A stretch of 64,000 nt of DNA from Rhodobacteraceae bacterium CCMM004 (GTDB taxonomy: Bacteria; Pseudomonadota; Alphaproteobacteria; Rhodobacterales; Rhodobacteraceae), in NCBI GenBank assembly GCA_004005435.1, contig RZWH01000003.1:496001-560000 (forward strand), written 5' to 3'. This document shows positions 42,254-53,162 of the stretch, piece after piece (position 1 is the first letter of the stretch; the number at the start of each line of letters is the position of its first letter). Under the pieces are notes generated by a model, which saw nothing but the letters and a program-made list of their open reading frames with translations, made no database searches and was not told where the DNA came from. A program made the translations under genes and the position numbers.

Positions 42254-44059
42254 TCAGGCCGCCGCGTCCTCCTCGGCCGCTTGCCGGAACCACAGCGCCG
42301 CATAGCGCCCGCCGCGGGTCAGGAGGGCGTCATGGGTCCCCTCCTCGACGATCTCGCCGTTCTCCAGCACCACGATCCGGTCGGCGTCGGCGATGGTCGA
42401 CAATCGGTGCGCAATGGTGATCACCGTGCGCCCCTCGCCCATCGCCTTCAGCTCGGACTGGATGCCCATCTCGGTCTCGGTGTCGAGCGCGCTGGTGGCC
42501 TCGTCCAGCAGCAGGATCGGCGGGTCCTTCAGGAGCGTCCGGGCAATCCCCACCCGTTGCTTCTCGCCCCCCGACAGCTTCAGCCCCCGCTCGCCCACCG
42601 TGGTGTCGTAGCCGTCCGGCAGCGAGGCGACGAAGTCGTGGATCTTGGCCGCCCGCGCCGCCGCCTCCACCTCGGTGCGACTGGCCTCGGGGCGTCCGTA
42701 GGCGATGTTGTAATAGATGGTGTCGTTGAACAGGACCGTGTCCTGGGGCACCACGCCGATCCGGGCGTGCAGACTGTCCTGGGTGACGTCGCGCAGGTCC
42801 TGCCCGTCGATCCGCACCGCCCCCTCGGCCACGTCGTAAAAGCGGAAGAGGAGCCGCCCGATGGTCGACTTGCCCGACCCCGACGGGCCGACGATGGCCA
42901 CGCTCCGCCCCGCAGGCACCGTCAGCGACACGCCCCTGAGGATCGGCCGCTCGGGCTCGTAGCCGAAGACGACGCCGTCCAGCTCCACCGTCCCGCCCAT
43001 CACCTCCAGCGGCTGCGCTCCGGGCTTGTCGGCGACCTCGGCCGGCTGCTCGAGGAGGCCGAACATCTCGCCCATGTCTACCAGCGCCTGGCGGATCTCG
43101 CGATAAACCGTGCCGAGGAAATTCAGGGGCATGGTGATCTGGATCATGTAGGCGTTCACCATGACGAAGTCGCCCACCGTCAGGCCGCCGTCGCGCACGC
43201 CCACCGCCGCCATCACCATCACGATGACGAGGCCCGCGGTGATCAACAGCGACTGGCCGAAGTTCAGGAAGGCCAGCGAGTAGGAGGTCTTCAACGCCGC
43301 CTTCTCATAGCCCGCCATCGCCCCGTCATAGCGTTGGGCCTCGCGCGCCTCGGCCCCGAAATACTTCACCGTCTCGAAATTCAGGAGGCTGTCGATCGCC
43401 TTTTGATTGGCGTCGGTGTCCTGCGCGTTCATCTCGCGCCGAATCTTCACCCGCCACTCCGTCACCTTGAACGTGAAGGCGACGTAGAGGGCGACGGTCA
43501 GAACCACCACCAGGAGGTAGCGGATGTCGAAGACCACGGCGAGCACCACTGCGATCATCAGGAGCTCCAGAAACAGCGGGCCGATGGAAAACAGAAGGAA
43601 GCGCAGGAGGAACTCCACCCCCTTCACGCCCCGCTCGATGATCCGCGACAGGCCCCCGGTCTTGCGGCTGATGTGATAGCGCAGGGACATCCGGTGGATG
43701 TGACCGAAGGTCTGGAGCGCGATCTTGCGCAGCGCGCGCTGGCCGACGGCGGCAAAGAGCGCGTCGCGGAGCTGTTGGAAGCCGACGTTCATCAGCCGGG
43801 CCAGGCCGTAGGCGACGGTCAGCCCCACCGCCCCCGCGCCCAGCATCCAAGCGGCGTCCTGCCCCTCGCCCGCCAACTTGTCCACGGCGGCTTTGTAGAA
43901 AAACGGGGTGGCGACGGCGACGACCTTGGCCGTCACCAGGGCGATCATCGCCAGCACCACCCGCCTTTTCACCCAAGGGTGCTCGGCCGGCCAGAGATAG
44001 GGGGCGACGCGGGCGATGACGGACAGGCCGGAGGCGGCGGCGGGATCTGGCTGGGACAT
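42254..44059 (-). CDS. Atm1/HMT-type ABC exporter (half-transporter with fused ATPase)
   Basis: Homodimeric inner-membrane exporter of glutathione-linked or metal-glutathione compounds. The 601-residue protein has a six-helix membrane domain with family-specific segments ([46 protein letters not shown]). An ATPase domain follows with Walker [10 protein letters not shown], signature [16 protein letters not shown], Walker [13 protein letters not shown] and switch AHRLST. The ATG at 44059 is the first sensible start after the previous gene. It matches mitochondrial Atm1 and bacterial homologues involved in iron-sulfur or heavy-metal tolerance. The substrate here is not known. Confidence 0.9.
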   Translation of the reverse strand: MSQPDPAAASGLSVIARVAPYLWPAEHPWVKRRVVLAMIALVTAKVVAVATPFFYKAAVDKLAGEGQDAAWMLGAGAVGLTVAYGLARLMNVGFQQLRDALFAAVGQRALRKIALQTFGHIHRMSLRYHISRKTGGLSRIIERGVKGVEFLLRFLLFSIGPLFLELLMIAVVLAVVFDIRYLLVVVLTVALYVAFTFKVTEWRVKIRREMNAQDTDANQKAIDSLLNFETVKYFGAEAREAQRYDGAMAGYEKAALKTSYSLAFLNFGQSLLITAGLVIVMVMAAVGVRDGGLTVGDFVMVNAYMIQITMPLNFLGTVYREIRQALVDMGEMFGLLEQPAEVADKPGAQPLEVMGGTVELDGVVFGYEPERPILRGVSLTVPAGRSVAIVGPSGSGKSTIGRLLFRFYDVAEGAVRIDGQDLRDVTQDSLHARIGVVPQDTVLFNDTIYYNIAYGRPEASRTEVEAAARAAKIHDFVASLPDGYDTTVGERGLKLSGGEKQRVGIARTLLKDPPILLLDEATSALDTETEMGIQSELKAMGEGRTVITIAHRLSTIADADRIVVLENGEIVEEGTHDALLTRGGRYAALWFRQAAEEDAAA

Positions 44060-44135
44060 GGAGGACCTGGCTATGGAGGCTGGGCCCGAGCCTAGGACGG
44101 CGGCGGGGCAATGACCACCCGGCCCGGCAGGGGCG

Positions 44136-44176
44136 CGATTTTTCGACGAAAAATCGTCCCCCCCCGCGGGCGGGGG
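44136..44176 (-). terminator. Two adjacent hairpins downstream of the LysM gene
   Basis: Arms CGATTTTTCG (44136-44145) and CGAAAAATCG (44147-44156) are perfect 10-bp complements around one base; the A/T-rich stem is unusual here. Next to it, CCCCCGC-GG-GCGGGGG (44161-44176) forms a 7-bp stem. They start 3 bp after the LysM gene stop on the minus strand and probably separate it from the Atm1-type gene. Confidence 0.55.
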
Positions 44177-44178
44177 CG

Positions 44179-46536
44179 TCACTCGGGGACGGTGAAGATC
44201 TGGCCCGGGTAGATCAGGTCGGGATCGCGGATGCGGTCGGCATTGGCCTCGAACACCCGAACATAGAGGATGCCCTCGCCATAGCTTTCGCGGGCGATGC
44301 GCCAGAGGGTAAAGCCCGGCTGTACGGTCACCAGCGACACCGTGTCGTCGCCGGTTTGGGCGGTCTCCAGCGCGGCGATCGTCTCGGGCGCCTCGGGCTG
44401 GAACGGAGTCTCCGCGCGGCTCACCACCTCGCCCTCGGCGTTCAGCTCGTCGACCCGCAGGGTGTAGACCTCCGAAGGGATGCGCGGCAGGTCGGCCTGC
44501 CACTGCCCGTCGGGGCCGATGGGCGCGGTGCGCACAGGCGCGTTGTCGAGATAGACCCGGACGAGGCCGCTGCCCGCCCCGCGGCCGCCCAGAACCACGT
44601 CGCCCGCGGTGTCGTAGGAGATGCTGTCGATGGAGAGGCTGTGGGCCGCCTCGGGGGCGGTCCCCGGGCCTTGCAGCACCCGCACCCCGCGGTCGTCGGC
44701 GACCATCACCGTGGGCGGTCCGGCGGCGGCGCGCGCCGGGGCGGTTTGGCCCTCGGGCGCGGCGGCCGGGCGCGGCACGCCTGGCGCCGCGGTCCCCGCG
44801 ACCTCCTGACCGGCGCGGACCGGATCGGGGGCGGCGGCCACCACTGGGGCGGCCGCCCCCGCAGGGTCGGCGGGTCCGTCAGGCGGCGGCACAGGGGCGG
44901 TGGTGCCCGGGGTGCCGGGAACCGCAGGTCCCTGCCCCACCGCGGGCGCGCCGGGCGTCGCGGCGCCCGTCTGCGGCGCGACGGCGGGGGGCGCGGTGGG
45001 GACATCGGGCGCGGGGCGCAGCGCGGGCGGGGTCAGCGCCGCCACATCGGCCGCGTCCGGCGCGGCACCGGACCCGGCGGGCGGCGCCGCAGGCGCTCCC
45101 CCGCCGGTCGGCGCGGCCCCGCCGGGATCGAGAGCCGCCGTCCCGCCGCCCGGTGCGGGTCTGTCGGTGTCGGGCAGCGCGCCCGGTCCGGGCACCGGAG
45201 CAGCCGGTCCGGCAGCCGCGGCCGCCTGCTCGGTCGGCCCGTCGGCCACAGCGGCGGGGGCCTGGGGACCTCCAGCGGCCGTGGGATCGGTGAGCCCCTC
45301 CGCGGCAGGACCGGTGCGATCGGGGCGCGCACCGATCGTGCCCGCCGCCAAGGTGTCGGAGACGCCGCCGACCGGAGCCGTGGGATCGGCGAGCGCACCG
45401 CCGGCGCTCGGCGCCTCGGCGACGGGCGGGTCGAACGCGCCGTCGCTGCCAAGGATGCCGGGGCCCGCGGCCGCACCACCCGCATCCGGCGCGTCCAGGG
45501 CTGCGAGGGCGGTGCCGGACAGGCCATCCCGGGCAGGGGTGGCAGGGTCTTGGGGCATGGAACCGGCCCCCGGCGCTTGCAAGTCGGCCGTTGCCGGGTC
45601 GGACAGGCCGTCTTCGGCGGGAGCGGCAGGGTCTTGGGGCGCGCCCGCTTCCTCCGGTGCACCGAGGCCGTCCGGTGCCGGGCCGGTCGGGGCGCCGGGA
45701 GCGCCGTCCGAATTCGGGGCGCCGGAGGCCGCAGCGATCCGCTCCGGGGCGCCGTCCGTGCCGACGGTGTCCGGGTCGAGCGGCGCCGGGTTCGGCGCGA
45801 TGATCACCGTCTGCGGCGAGCGCAACGCGATGCCTCCCGGCCCCTCGGCCAGGAGGGACAGGACGCGCGGCCGGTCCGACGCCTCCAGCGTTGTGACGTT
45901 GACGAAGGTGCCGCCGCCGTCCGCGGTCTCGTGCGCGATCTCGTCTGCGTCGAGGAGGATACCGATGCGCGCCCCCGGCGCCCCCCGCCCGGCGACCAGG
46001 GCGGTGCCGTCGGGGTCGATGCGCACCAGGTCGAACCGCGGCGCCTGGGGCGGGACCGGCGTGACCGGCGGCGGCGGATCGACGGTGCCGGGTTGGGCCC
46101 CTTGAGCGGTGCCGCCCGCGCCGGGTGCGGCCGGATCGGGTGAAGTCGTATCGCTCGCGGCGGCCGCGGTGCGGTCGTCTGGATTGGGGGTCTCCATCCC
46201 GCTCGGCACGGGCGCACCCGGCTCTTCGGGACTGCGCGCCGCGATGTCGCCCGGATCGGTGAGTGCGGCCGCGGCGGGCGCCTGTCCCGCGCCGGGTGGC
46301 AGCGATGCGACCTCCTCGGGCGCCGTGATTTCCGCTTCGGGTCCGTCCGCCACGGCGGCCGGCGCGTCGGGCGCCGGTGCTGTGGCCGACCCGGCGGTGG
46401 GTGGGGCCAACGCGGCCTCCTCCGGCCCCGGCACCGGCGGCAGCGCCGGGCGCAGAGCGACATAGCCGCCGCCGAGCAGCGCCGCCGCCGCGGCTGCCCC
46501 GATCAGGACGCGCCCCGCGAGCCCCATGCCGATCAT
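44179..46536 (-). CDS. LysM-domain protein with very long Ala/Pro-rich linker
   Basis: The 785-residue protein has an N-terminal membrane helix or uncleaved signal (GLAGRVLIGAAAAAALLGGGYVAL). An Ala/Pro/Gly-rich disordered region with a short folded island (FDLVRIDPDGTALVAGRGAPGA, about residues 180-260) follows, then several hundred residues of low complexity. Near the C-terminus come a beta-rich segment (LVRVYLDNAPVRTAPIGPDGQWQADL) and a final LysM domain (TVQPGFTLWRIARESYGEGILYVRVFEAN, then IYPGQIFTVPE). LysM binds peptidoglycan, so this is likely an inner-membrane-anchored wall-binding protein. The start at 46536 (MIGMGL) could also be the next ATG nine bases on. Confidence 0.82.
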   Translation of the reverse strand: MIGMGLAGRVLIGAAAAAALLGGGYVALRPALPPVPGPEEAALAPPTAGSATAPAPDAPAAVADGPEAEITAPEEVASLPPGAGQAPAAAALTDPGDIAARSPEEPGAPVPSGMETPNPDDRTAAAASDTTSPDPAAPGAGGTAQGAQPGTVDPPPPVTPVPPQAPRFDLVRIDPDGTALVAGRGAPGARIGILLDADEIAHETADGGGTFVNVTTLEASDRPRVLSLLAEGPGGIALRSPQTVIIAPNPAPLDPDTVGTDGAPERIAAASGAPNSDGAPGAPTGPAPDGLGAPEEAGAPQDPAAPAEDGLSDPATADLQAPGAGSMPQDPATPARDGLSGTALAALDAPDAGGAAAGPGILGSDGAFDPPVAEAPSAGGALADPTAPVGGVSDTLAAGTIGARPDRTGPAAEGLTDPTAAGGPQAPAAVADGPTEQAAAAAGPAAPVPGPGALPDTDRPAPGGGTAALDPGGAAPTGGGAPAAPPAGSGAAPDAADVAALTPPALRPAPDVPTAPPAVAPQTGAATPGAPAVGQGPAVPGTPGTTAPVPPPDGPADPAGAAAPVVAAAPDPVRAGQEVAGTAAPGVPRPAAAPEGQTAPARAAAGPPTVMVADDRGVRVLQGPGTAPEAAHSLSIDSISYDTAGDVVLGGRGAGSGLVRVYLDNAPVRTAPIGPDGQWQADLPRIPSEVYTLRVDELNAEGEVVSRAETPFQPEAPETIAALETAQTGDDTVSLVTVQPGFTLWRIARESYGEGILYVRVFEANADRIRDPDLIYPGQIFTVPE

Positions 46537-46648
46537 GTCCGACGTCCCAAGATCGCGCGCCCCCCAGCACGTCATCCCGCAGTTGAGCGACCATATCAGT
46601 CGCGATAAGCAGGGTCAAAATGCGAAACCGGAGGCAATGCAAGGTCCG

Positions 46649-47188
46649 ATGACGAGCATTTGCGTCTACTGTGGCTCAAGGGACGGCACCGACCCCGCGT
46701 TTGCCGAGGCCGCCGACGCCCTCGGCACCGCCCTGGCGCAGGCGGGCTGGCGGCTGGTCTATGGCGCGGGCGACGTAGGGCTGATGGGCCGAACGGCGGC
46801 GGCCGTGGCGCGGGCCGGGGGGCGGTCGCTGGGGGTCATCCCCCGCCACCTTCTCGGCCGCGAACGGCTGGCGGCCTTGGAAAACACCGTCGTCACCGAA
46901 ACCATGCACGAGCGCAAGAAGGTGATGTTCATGAACGCCGACGCGGTGGTGGTCCTGCCCGGCGGCGCGGGCACCCTGGACGAGCTCTTCGAGGTGCTGA
47001 CCTGGCGCCAGCTCGGGCTGCATGACAAGCCAGTGGTGCTGCTCGACGTCGGGGACTACTGGGCGCCGTTCGCGGCGCTCCTCGACCACGTGATCGCCTA
47101 TGGCTTCGCCGCGCCGACCTTGCGCGACTACGTGACGCGGGCGCCGGACGCGGCGGCGGCCGTGGCCCGCCTGCGCGCGCTCCTCTGA
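46649..47188 (+). CDS. LOG-family protein (cytokinin riboside 5'-monophosphate phosphoribohydrolase type)
   Basis: Rossmann-fold enzyme that removes ribose 5-phosphate from nucleotide 5'-monophosphates. The 179-residue protein has the family start MTSICVYCGSRDGTDPAF, VYGAGDVGLMG, MHERKKVMFMNADAVVVLPGGAGTLDELFE with the diagnostic PGGxGTxxE, and WRQLGLHDKPVVLL. The ATG at 46649 gives the standard N-terminus; an in-frame ATG 12 bases earlier is too close to its GGAGG. Divergent from the LysM gene. The 3' end overlaps the convergent rarD by 61 bp. Confidence 0.9.
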   Translation: MTSICVYCGSRDGTDPAFAEAADALGTALAQAGWRLVYGAGDVGLMGRTAAAVARAGGRSLGVIPRHLLGRERLAALENTVVTETMHERKKVMFMNADAVVVLPGGAGTLDELFEVLTWRQLGLHDKPVVLLDVGDYWAPFAALLDHVIAYGFAAPTLRDYVTRAPDAAAAVARLRALL

Positions 47189-48036
47189 CGGCGCAGCCCG
47201 TCGGCGGAGTAGAGCGCCAGCGCGATCCAGATCAGGCCAAAGCCCGCCGCCTGCCATGGCCCGAAGGGCTCGCCGAAGGCCAATGTGGCGCAGAGCATCT
47301 GCAACGTCGGGTTCAGATACTGCATCAGCCCCACCGTGGTCATCGCCAGCCGCCGCGCGGCATAGGAGAAGAGCATCAGCGGCGTCGCGGTCAGCGGGCC
47401 CGAGGCGATGAGCAACAGCGCGGTGCCGGGTGCGGCGGGCCACCCGACGACGGCGAACAGCCAGACCCCTGCGAGAGGCGCAAGGAGCAGAACCTCGGCG
47501 GTGACCGACACCACCGCGCCCACGGGCGAGAGCCGCTTAAGCGCGCCGTAGGCGGCGAAACTCGCGGCCAGGGCCAGCGCCACCACCGGCGGCGCGCCCA
47601 GCCCCACCGTCAGCACCCCCACCGCCGCGACGGCCAGGGCGACCGCCACGGCGGCGGCGCGCGACAGCCGTTCGCCGAACGCCGCCACCCCCAGCGCCAC
47701 CGCCAGGAGCGGGAAGATGTAGTAGCCAAAGCTCGCCTGGAGCGCGACGCCCACCTGGATCGACCAGATGAACAGGAGCCAGTTGACCGAGATCGTCATC
47801 GCCGCGGCCAGGGTCAGCAGGAGGCCCCGCCGGCCGGGCGCCAGCGCCGTGCGCACCGCGCCGGGCCGCCCCTGGAACGCCAGAACTACGACCAGAAACG
47901 CCGCCGACCACAGCGTGCGGTGGGCCAGCACCTCGGTGGCCGGAACGTGGGAGAGGAGCTTGTAATAGAGCGGCGACAGGCCCCAGATCAGGCAGCACCC
48001 CAGCATCGCGGCGAGGCCACGGGCGGCGACGCTCAC
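47128..48036 (-). CDS. rarD: EamA-family transporter RarD
   Basis: Ten-helix drug/metabolite transporter. The 302 residues show the RarD-type start (MLGCCLIWGLSPLYYKLLSHVPATEVLAHRTLWSAAF), IWSIQVGVALQASFGYYIFPLLAVALG, and MTTVGLMQYLNPTLQMLCATLAFGEP near the C-terminus. The substrate of RarD proteins is not established. A GTG start at 48036 overlaps the deacetylase-like stop by four bases (GTGA). The last 20 or so residues, Arg/Ala-rich, overlap the LOG gene. Confidence 0.9.
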   Translation of the reverse strand: MSVAARGLAAMLGCCLIWGLSPLYYKLLSHVPATEVLAHRTLWSAAFLVVVLAFQGRPGAVRTALAPGRRGLLLTLAAAMTISVNWLLFIWSIQVGVALQASFGYYIFPLLAVALGVAAFGERLSRAAAVAVALAVAAVGVLTVGLGAPPVVALALAASFAAYGALKRLSPVGAVVSVTAEVLLLAPLAGVWLFAVVGWPAAPGTALLLIASGPLTATPLMLFSYAARRLAMTTVGLMQYLNPTLQMLCATLAFGEPFGPWQAAGFGLIWIALALYSADGLRRQRSARRRATAAAASGARVT

Positions 48037-51000
48037 TCCCGGTCGGCCAACAGCGCCGAGACCGGCGCCAGGGTCAGGCCCTCGGCGCGGCGGCTGGCGA
48101 TCCAGTCTTCGAGCGCGGCCAGGGTCTCGGGGCGGGTGCGGCCGAGGACGATGGCCGTCCCCTGCTGGCGCGCGCGGAACGCGCCGTTGTCGAGAAACCG
48201 CATCACCGCGCGGCGGTCCTGCCCGGCGCCGTCGATGTCGCGGTAGACGGTGGCGGTGGGCACTCCGGCCCGCGCGGCCGCGCGCTCGGCCCCGCCCAGT
48301 CCCCGCGGCAGGGTCAGAAGGCCATGGCCGCTCTGCGACAGCCGCCCCACGGCGGCGGAGAGATCGGGCCTGGTGTCGGGATGCGCCATCACCGCCACCG
48401 CCCCGGGCACCAGGCGCAGGCTGCCCTCCATCGCGACCTCGGTGTCGGTGTCGCTGGCACCCCGCGGCAGATCGGGGAGGAGCACGACCTCGACCCCCGC
48501 GGCCCGCAGCGCGGCGGCGCGAGCGACCGCGTTGGGATCGGCGGCATCGACGGCCACGGCGATCGGCAGGTCGGCCGAGGGCAGCGGGCCGCCGGTGTCG
48601 ATCAGCACGACCGCCAGGAGGGGCAAGCCCGCGGGCGCGACGAAGTCGGCGGCGTTGCGGCGGAGCGCCGGCGCGGCGGTGCCGGTGGCCGGTGCGGCGT
48701 CGGCCGGCGCGACGCCGATCTGCGGCAGCCGCCCGGTGATGACCCGTGCGGCGGGGTCCAGGGGCTCGGGCGGCGCGTCCGAGGCAGGGGCGGTGCCGGC
48801 GCCGGGCACCGCCGGCGGAACGGCCAGGGGGCCGGGCAGGATTGGGGTCTCGCCCCCCGGCAGGGGCGCCGTGGGCACCGCCGCGGCGGCCGCCGCCGGG
48901 ATCGGCGTCGGGACGCCGGGCATCGCCGGGCGCGGCGCGGGCGCTGCGTCGACGGCCAGCGTTCGCCGCGGCACGGGTGCGGCGCTGGCCGGCGCTGGCG
49001 GCGCCGCCGCGACACGGATCGGCGCGGGCGCGTCCTCGACGACGGCGGGGCCCGGCGGCGGCGCGTCGGACGGCGCGGCCTGGGGTGCCGTCCGCGGCGG
49101 AACCGGCGCCGTCGCGGCCACGGTGGGGCCCGTCTGCACGGGCGCGCGGCCCGGCGGCGCCGTTTCTCCGTCGAAGGGCCGCGCCGCCTCGGGGGCGTCG
49201 AGCAGCGCCGCCCGCTGCGCCGTCGGAGCCTCTGGCACCGCAGCGGGCCGCGCCGGCGGCGCAACCGGCGCAACGGCGCCTGCCGGGCGGTCGGGGCCGG
49301 AGAAGGCGAGGATCGGGATCGGCGCGCCGCCCGGCCGCGGGTCGGCTTCGGTCGCCGGCGGGAGCAGGCCGTCGGGCGCCGCAAGCTCGGCGCGGCGCGG
49401 GTCGTCAACCGGGGGCATGGCCGGGGCGGCATCGCCGTCGGGCGGCGCGGCGGGTTCGGCGACCTGCACCGCAAGGCGGGGGCCGGTGGTGCCCGTCGGC
49501 GCCGCGGGCGGGCCGGGAACGGCGGGCGCGGCTGCGTCCAGCGGCGCCGCGGGCGGAAGGTCTGGCGTGGCCAGAGGCGCGGCTGGGGGCGCGCCGCCCG
49601 GGAGCGCGGCCGCCGCAGCCTCAGGCGCGGCGGGCACCGGGGGCGCAGTCCCGCCGCTCCCCGCCGCGGTCGGCGCGATGGGCGGCGCCACAACGGCTAC
49701 GGGGCCGGACGGCGCGACGGCGGGCTCGGACAATGCGGCGACGACCCGTGTGGGCGGGGCGTCGTCCGCAGCGGGCGGGGCCGGTGCGCCTTCCGCCCCA
49801 TCGGGTGGCGCCGCGAAGTCCGGCGCGACCGCGGCCACCGCGGGCGGCGGCACCGGCGCGGGCGCGGGCGGCGCGGGGCGCGCAGCGGGCAAGGCGTCGG
49901 GGCCGGGCACGGGCGGCGCGACGGGATCGGCGCGCCGCACGACGGCTCCGTCCCCGGGCACCGGCGCGCCCCCCCCCAAAGCCGTGGGCGGCGCGGCGGC
50001 AGGCGCGACGGGTCCGACCACCGCCACCTGTTCGGGCGGCGCCGGCATCGAGAACGGCGGCGGCGGCGCGGCGGCCTCGGGGCCCAGCGGCGCGACGACG
50101 ACCGCCACCGGATCGGCCGCGCCGGGACGCACGCCCGCCGCGTCGCCGACCGCGGGCACCGGGCCGAGGCCGGGTGCGGCCGCGGCCACGATCGCGCGCC
50201 CGGGCGGCGCCGCGTCGGGACCGCCGATGTCGGGGACCGCCGCCACCGGATCGAGGCGCCGGACGCCCGCGCCGGACAGGGTCGGCGCAGCCGCGACGCG
50301 GGGGGCGTCCGGGGCATCGGACGGCGGCCCCGGCGGGGCGCCCAGGTCCGGCGCCGCCGCCACCACGGACGGCGCCAGCGCGGGCACGCCGGGGGCCGTG
50401 GGAGCGGCGCCGCCCGGCCGGTCGGAAGCTGCGTTGCCCGCGACGCGCGGCGGGTCCTCCGGCCCCGCCGGTGCGGCCGAGCCGGGCGCTGCGGGCACCG
50501 CGGGCACGGCCGGGGCGGCCGCCGCCTCGGGCCCCTCCGGCGGGGTCTCTTCCACGGCGGGCAGGCGTGCCGCTTCGGGAATATCTGGCGCTGGCCCGGG
50601 CTCCGCCCCCGCAGGCCGGGGCGGCGCGGCATCCGTTCCGGGCACGACGGGCTGGGCGATTTCGGGGGCTGGGGGGCCGACGGCGACCTCGGTGTCCTCG
50701 GCGGGCGGCACAGGGGTCGGGTCGCCGGAGGGTGGCGCGGGACCGGGATCCGCCCCCGCAGGCGACAGTGGCGCCGCATCCGTGCCAGGCGCGACGGGCT
50801 GGGCGATCTCCGGCGCTGCGGGGGCGACGGCGACCTCGGGGCCCTGCGCGGGCAGCACCGGGGTCGGGTCGCCCGAGCGCGGCGCCGGTGCGGCTCCGGC
50901 GACCGCATCTGGCGCAGACGGCACCACGACGCCCGGCGCGACGGGGGCGGAGGGCGCGTCCGCTGCGGCGGGCCGCCGCGGCGCGGTGCCCCCAGGGGCC

Positions 51001-51269
51001 GGGGCGACGGGCTGCGCGGTCGTGGGACCGTCGGCCACCGCGGGCGCCTCGGGCGGCGTGCCCGAGGGCGCCGCGGGCGCATCGGGCGTGGGCATCGCCA
51101 CGGGCGGCGCGGTGGCCCGCACGTCGGGCGCCGCAGGCGCGCCCGGCACCTCCGGCGGCGCCACGGGCACGACGACCCTCGGCGCATCCACGATCAGTGC
51201 AGCCGCGACCATGGCGACGACACCGACGAGAATACCCCAGAGAAGGCCAGAAAAAATCCCGCGCGCCAC
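48033..51269 (-). CDS. Divergent polysaccharide deacetylase (DUF610/YibQ-like) with giant Ala/Pro-rich linker
   Basis: The 1078-residue protein begins with a membrane helix ([20 protein letters not shown]). About 830 residues of Ala/Pro/Gly/Asp low complexity follow, ending with a folded C-terminal domain of about 210 residues. That domain has [70 protein letters not shown] and [21 protein letters not shown], the plan of the divergent polysaccharide deacetylase family. Catalytic metal ligands are hard to place, so enzyme activity is doubtful. GTG start at 51269 has GGAG seven bases upstream. It is likely anchored in the inner membrane with the domain held far out in the periplasm. Confidence 0.78.
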   Translation of the reverse strand: MARGIFSGLLWGILVGVVAMVAAALIVDAPRVVVPVAPPEVPGAPAAPDVRATAPPVAMPTPDAPAAPSGTPPEAPAVADGPTTAQPVAPAPGGTAPRRPAAADAPSAPVAPGVVVPSAPDAVAGAAPAPRSGDPTPVLPAQGPEVAVAPAAPEIAQPVAPGTDAAPLSPAGADPGPAPPSGDPTPVPPAEDTEVAVGPPAPEIAQPVVPGTDAAPPRPAGAEPGPAPDIPEAARLPAVEETPPEGPEAAAAPAVPAVPAAPGSAAPAGPEDPPRVAGNAASDRPGGAAPTAPGVPALAPSVVAAAPDLGAPPGPPSDAPDAPRVAAAPTLSGAGVRRLDPVAAVPDIGGPDAAPPGRAIVAAAAPGLGPVPAVGDAAGVRPGAADPVAVVVAPLGPEAAAPPPPFSMPAPPEQVAVVGPVAPAAAPPTALGGGAPVPGDGAVVRRADPVAPPVPGPDALPAARPAPPAPAPVPPPAVAAVAPDFAAPPDGAEGAPAPPAADDAPPTRVVAALSEPAVAPSGPVAVVAPPIAPTAAGSGGTAPPVPAAPEAAAAALPGGAPPAAPLATPDLPPAAPLDAAAPAVPGPPAAPTGTTGPRLAVQVAEPAAPPDGDAAPAMPPVDDPRRAELAAPDGLLPPATEADPRPGGAPIPILAFSGPDRPAGAVAPVAPPARPAAVPEAPTAQRAALLDAPEAARPFDGETAPPGRAPVQTGPTVAATAPVPPRTAPQAAPSDAPPPGPAVVEDAPAPIRVAAAPPAPASAAPVPRRTLAVDAAPAPRPAMPGVPTPIPAAAAAAVPTAPLPGGETPILPGPLAVPPAVPGAGTAPASDAPPEPLDPAARVITGRLPQIGVAPADAAPATGTAAPALRRNAADFVAPAGLPLLAVVLIDTGGPLPSADLPIAVAVDAADPNAVARAAALRAAGVEVVLLPDLPRGASDTDTEVAMEGSLRLVPGAVAVMAHPDTRPDLSAAVGRLSQSGHGLLTLPRGLGGAERAAARAGVPTATVYRDIDGAGQDRRAVMRFLDNGAFRARQQGTAIVLGRTRPETLAALEDWIASRRAEGLTLAPVSALLADRE

Positions 51270-51442
51270 GCGATCACTCCGTTCCTGCCGCGCCCGGCCT
51301 TCGCGCCGGACGCCCCGGTCCCCTGCCCCTGGACGGCGGTATCGCCGCTTGACGCTGTGCCGCGCCTTTGGGCATGTATACCGCGGACCAACCCCGCGGG
51401 GCCAGCCCCATTCCCCGGCCCCGCGCGCAAAGGACCGCCGAC

Positions 51443-52024
51443 GTGCTCTTGCTGATCGACAACTACGACAGCTTTACCTACAACCTCGTGCACTATCTGG
51501 GCGAGCTCGGCGCCGAGGTTGCGGTGCGCCGCAACGACGCCCTGACCCCGGACGCCGCGCTGGCCCTGGGCCCCGAGGCCATCGTGCTGTCCCCTGGCCC
51601 CTGCACCCCCGACGAGGCAGGCATCTGTTTGGACATGGTCGCCGCGGCCGCGGAGGCGCGGGTGCCTCTGCTCGGCGTGTGCCTGGGGCACCAGGCCATC
51701 GGCCGGGCGTTCGGCGGCCGGGTGATCCGCGCCAACGCGATCGTCCACGGCAAGGCGGGCGCGATCCGGCACGGCGGGCGCGGCGTCTTCGCCGGTCTGC
51801 CCTCGCCGTTCTCGGCCACCCGCTATCACAGCCTGATCGTCGAGCGGGCGAGCCTGCCGGACGCGCTGGAGGTGACGGCCGAGCTGGAGGACGGCACGAT
51901 CATGGGCCTGGCCCACCGCGACCTGCCCATCGAGGGGGTGCAGTTCCACCCCGAATCCATCGCCTCCGAGCACGGTCACGCGCTCTTGCGCAACTTCCTC
52001 GACCGCGCGGCGGTGCCGGTATGA
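51443..52024 (+). CDS. trpG: Anthranilate synthase glutamine amidotransferase component
   Basis: Supplies ammonia from glutamine to TrpE, or to PabB in folate synthesis. The 193 residues show [37 protein letters not shown], the nucleophile elbow [12 protein letters not shown] with Cys80, and the His-Glu pair in [18 protein letters not shown] at 51443, seven bases after AAAGGA, gives the standard start; earlier in-frame codons would add a Pro/Arg-rich piece. The stop overlaps trpD by four bases. trpE is not in the window. Confidence 0.94.
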   Translation: MLLLIDNYDSFTYNLVHYLGELGAEVAVRRNDALTPDAALALGPEAIVLSPGPCTPDEAGICLDMVAAAAEARVPLLGVCLGHQAIGRAFGGRVIRANAIVHGKAGAIRHGGRGVFAGLPSPFSATRYHSLIVERASLPDALEVTAELEDGTIMGLAHRDLPIEGVQFHPESIASEHGHALLRNFLDRAAVPV

Positions 52025-53043
52025 GCGACCGGTTGAAGCCCCTGATCGCCGCGGCGGTGGAGCGGCCCCTGACCCGCGCCGAGGCCGAAACCGCGTTCAC
52101 CCTGCTCTTCGAGGGCCAGGCGACGCCCAGCCAGATCGGCGGCCTGCTGATGACGCTCCGCACCCGGGGCGAGACGGTGGACGAATACGCCGCCGCGGCC
52201 GCGGTCATGCGGGCCAAATGCCGCCGGGTGCGCGCGCCGGAGGGCGCGATGGACATCGTCGGCACCGGGGGCGACGGCAAGGGGACGCTGAACATCTCGA
52301 CCGCCACCGCCTTTGTCGTGGCGGGCGCCGGCGTGCCGGTGGCCAAGCACGGCAACCGCAACCTCAGCTCCAAGAGCGGCGCGGCCGATGCGCTGACCCA
52401 GATGGGCATCGACGTGATGGTGGGGCCGGACGTGGTGGAGCGCGCGTTGGACGAGGTCGGCATCGGCTTCATGATGGCGCCGATGCACCATCCGGCGACG
52501 GCGCATGTGATGCCGACCCGGTCCGAGTTGGGCACGCGCACGATTTTCAACATCCTGGGGCCGCTGACCAACCCCGCGGGCGTGACACGGCAGCTCACCG
52601 GCGCGTTCTCGGCCGATATGCTGAGGCCCATGGCCGAGGTGCTGCGCGCGCTCGGGAGCATCCGCGCCTGGCTGGTCCACGGCTCGGACGGCACAGACGA
52701 GATCGCCATCTCCGGGCCGACGGCGGTGGTGACGCTGGAGGACGGCGTCCTGACCGAGACCGAGATCGCACCCGAGGACGCAGGGCTGAGGCCCCACCCC
52801 TTCGACGCGATCCGCGGTGGGACGCCGGACGAAAACGGCCGGGCGTTCCGGGCACTCCTCGACGGCGCGGCGAGCGCCTATCGCGATGCGGTGCTGCTCA
52901 ACGCCGCCGCCGCGCTGGTCATCGCCGGGCGCGCCACGGGCCTGACCGAGGGCGCCGATATCGCACGCGAGAGCATCGACAGCGGCGCGGCCAAGGCCAA
53001 GATCGCGGCGCTGGCCCGGGTCACCAGCCGCGCCGGCTCATAG
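52021..53043 (+). CDS. trpD: Anthranilate phosphoribosyltransferase
   Basis: Second step of tryptophan synthesis: anthranilate plus PRPP to phosphoribosyl-anthranilate. The 340-residue protein has a helical N-terminus ([27 protein letters not shown]), [22 protein letters not shown] (PRPP site), [36 protein letters not shown], and [10 protein letters not shown]. All key motifs are present. It is joined to trpG by an ATGA overlap. The usual next gene, trpC, does not follow: there is a 557-bp gap with two repeat copies and then an unrelated operon in the opposite direction. Confidence 0.96.
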   Translation: MSDRLKPLIAAAVERPLTRAEAETAFTLLFEGQATPSQIGGLLMTLRTRGETVDEYAAAAAVMRAKCRRVRAPEGAMDIVGTGGDGKGTLNISTATAFVVAGAGVPVAKHGNRNLSSKSGAADALTQMGIDVMVGPDVVERALDEVGIGFMMAPMHHPATAHVMPTRSELGTRTIFNILGPLTNPAGVTRQLTGAFSADMLRPMAEVLRALGSIRAWLVHGSDGTDEIAISGPTAVVTLEDGVLTETEIAPEDAGLRPHPFDAIRGGTPDENGRAFRALLDGAASAYRDAVLLNAAAALVIAGRATGLTEGADIARESIDSGAAKAKIAALARVTSRAGS

Positions 53044-53162
53044 GTCGCGCTGGCAGGGGCCGATCCCGCGCTGGGGGCGCCGCCCCTGACGGAGCATCGA
53101 GGTGCCCTCGGTCGGACGCGGCAGGGCAGCCCATCTTCGCGCGGAGTGCTCCAGCATCCGCC

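Noticed and set aside
48250-53043. Very long plus-strand reading frames opposite the deacetylase-like gene, running up to 1597 codons and joining trpD
   Set aside because: Ala/Gly/Arg composition only, no domain before trpD. It is open because the Ala/Pro linker on the other strand leaves no stop codons. Only the trpD part is real.
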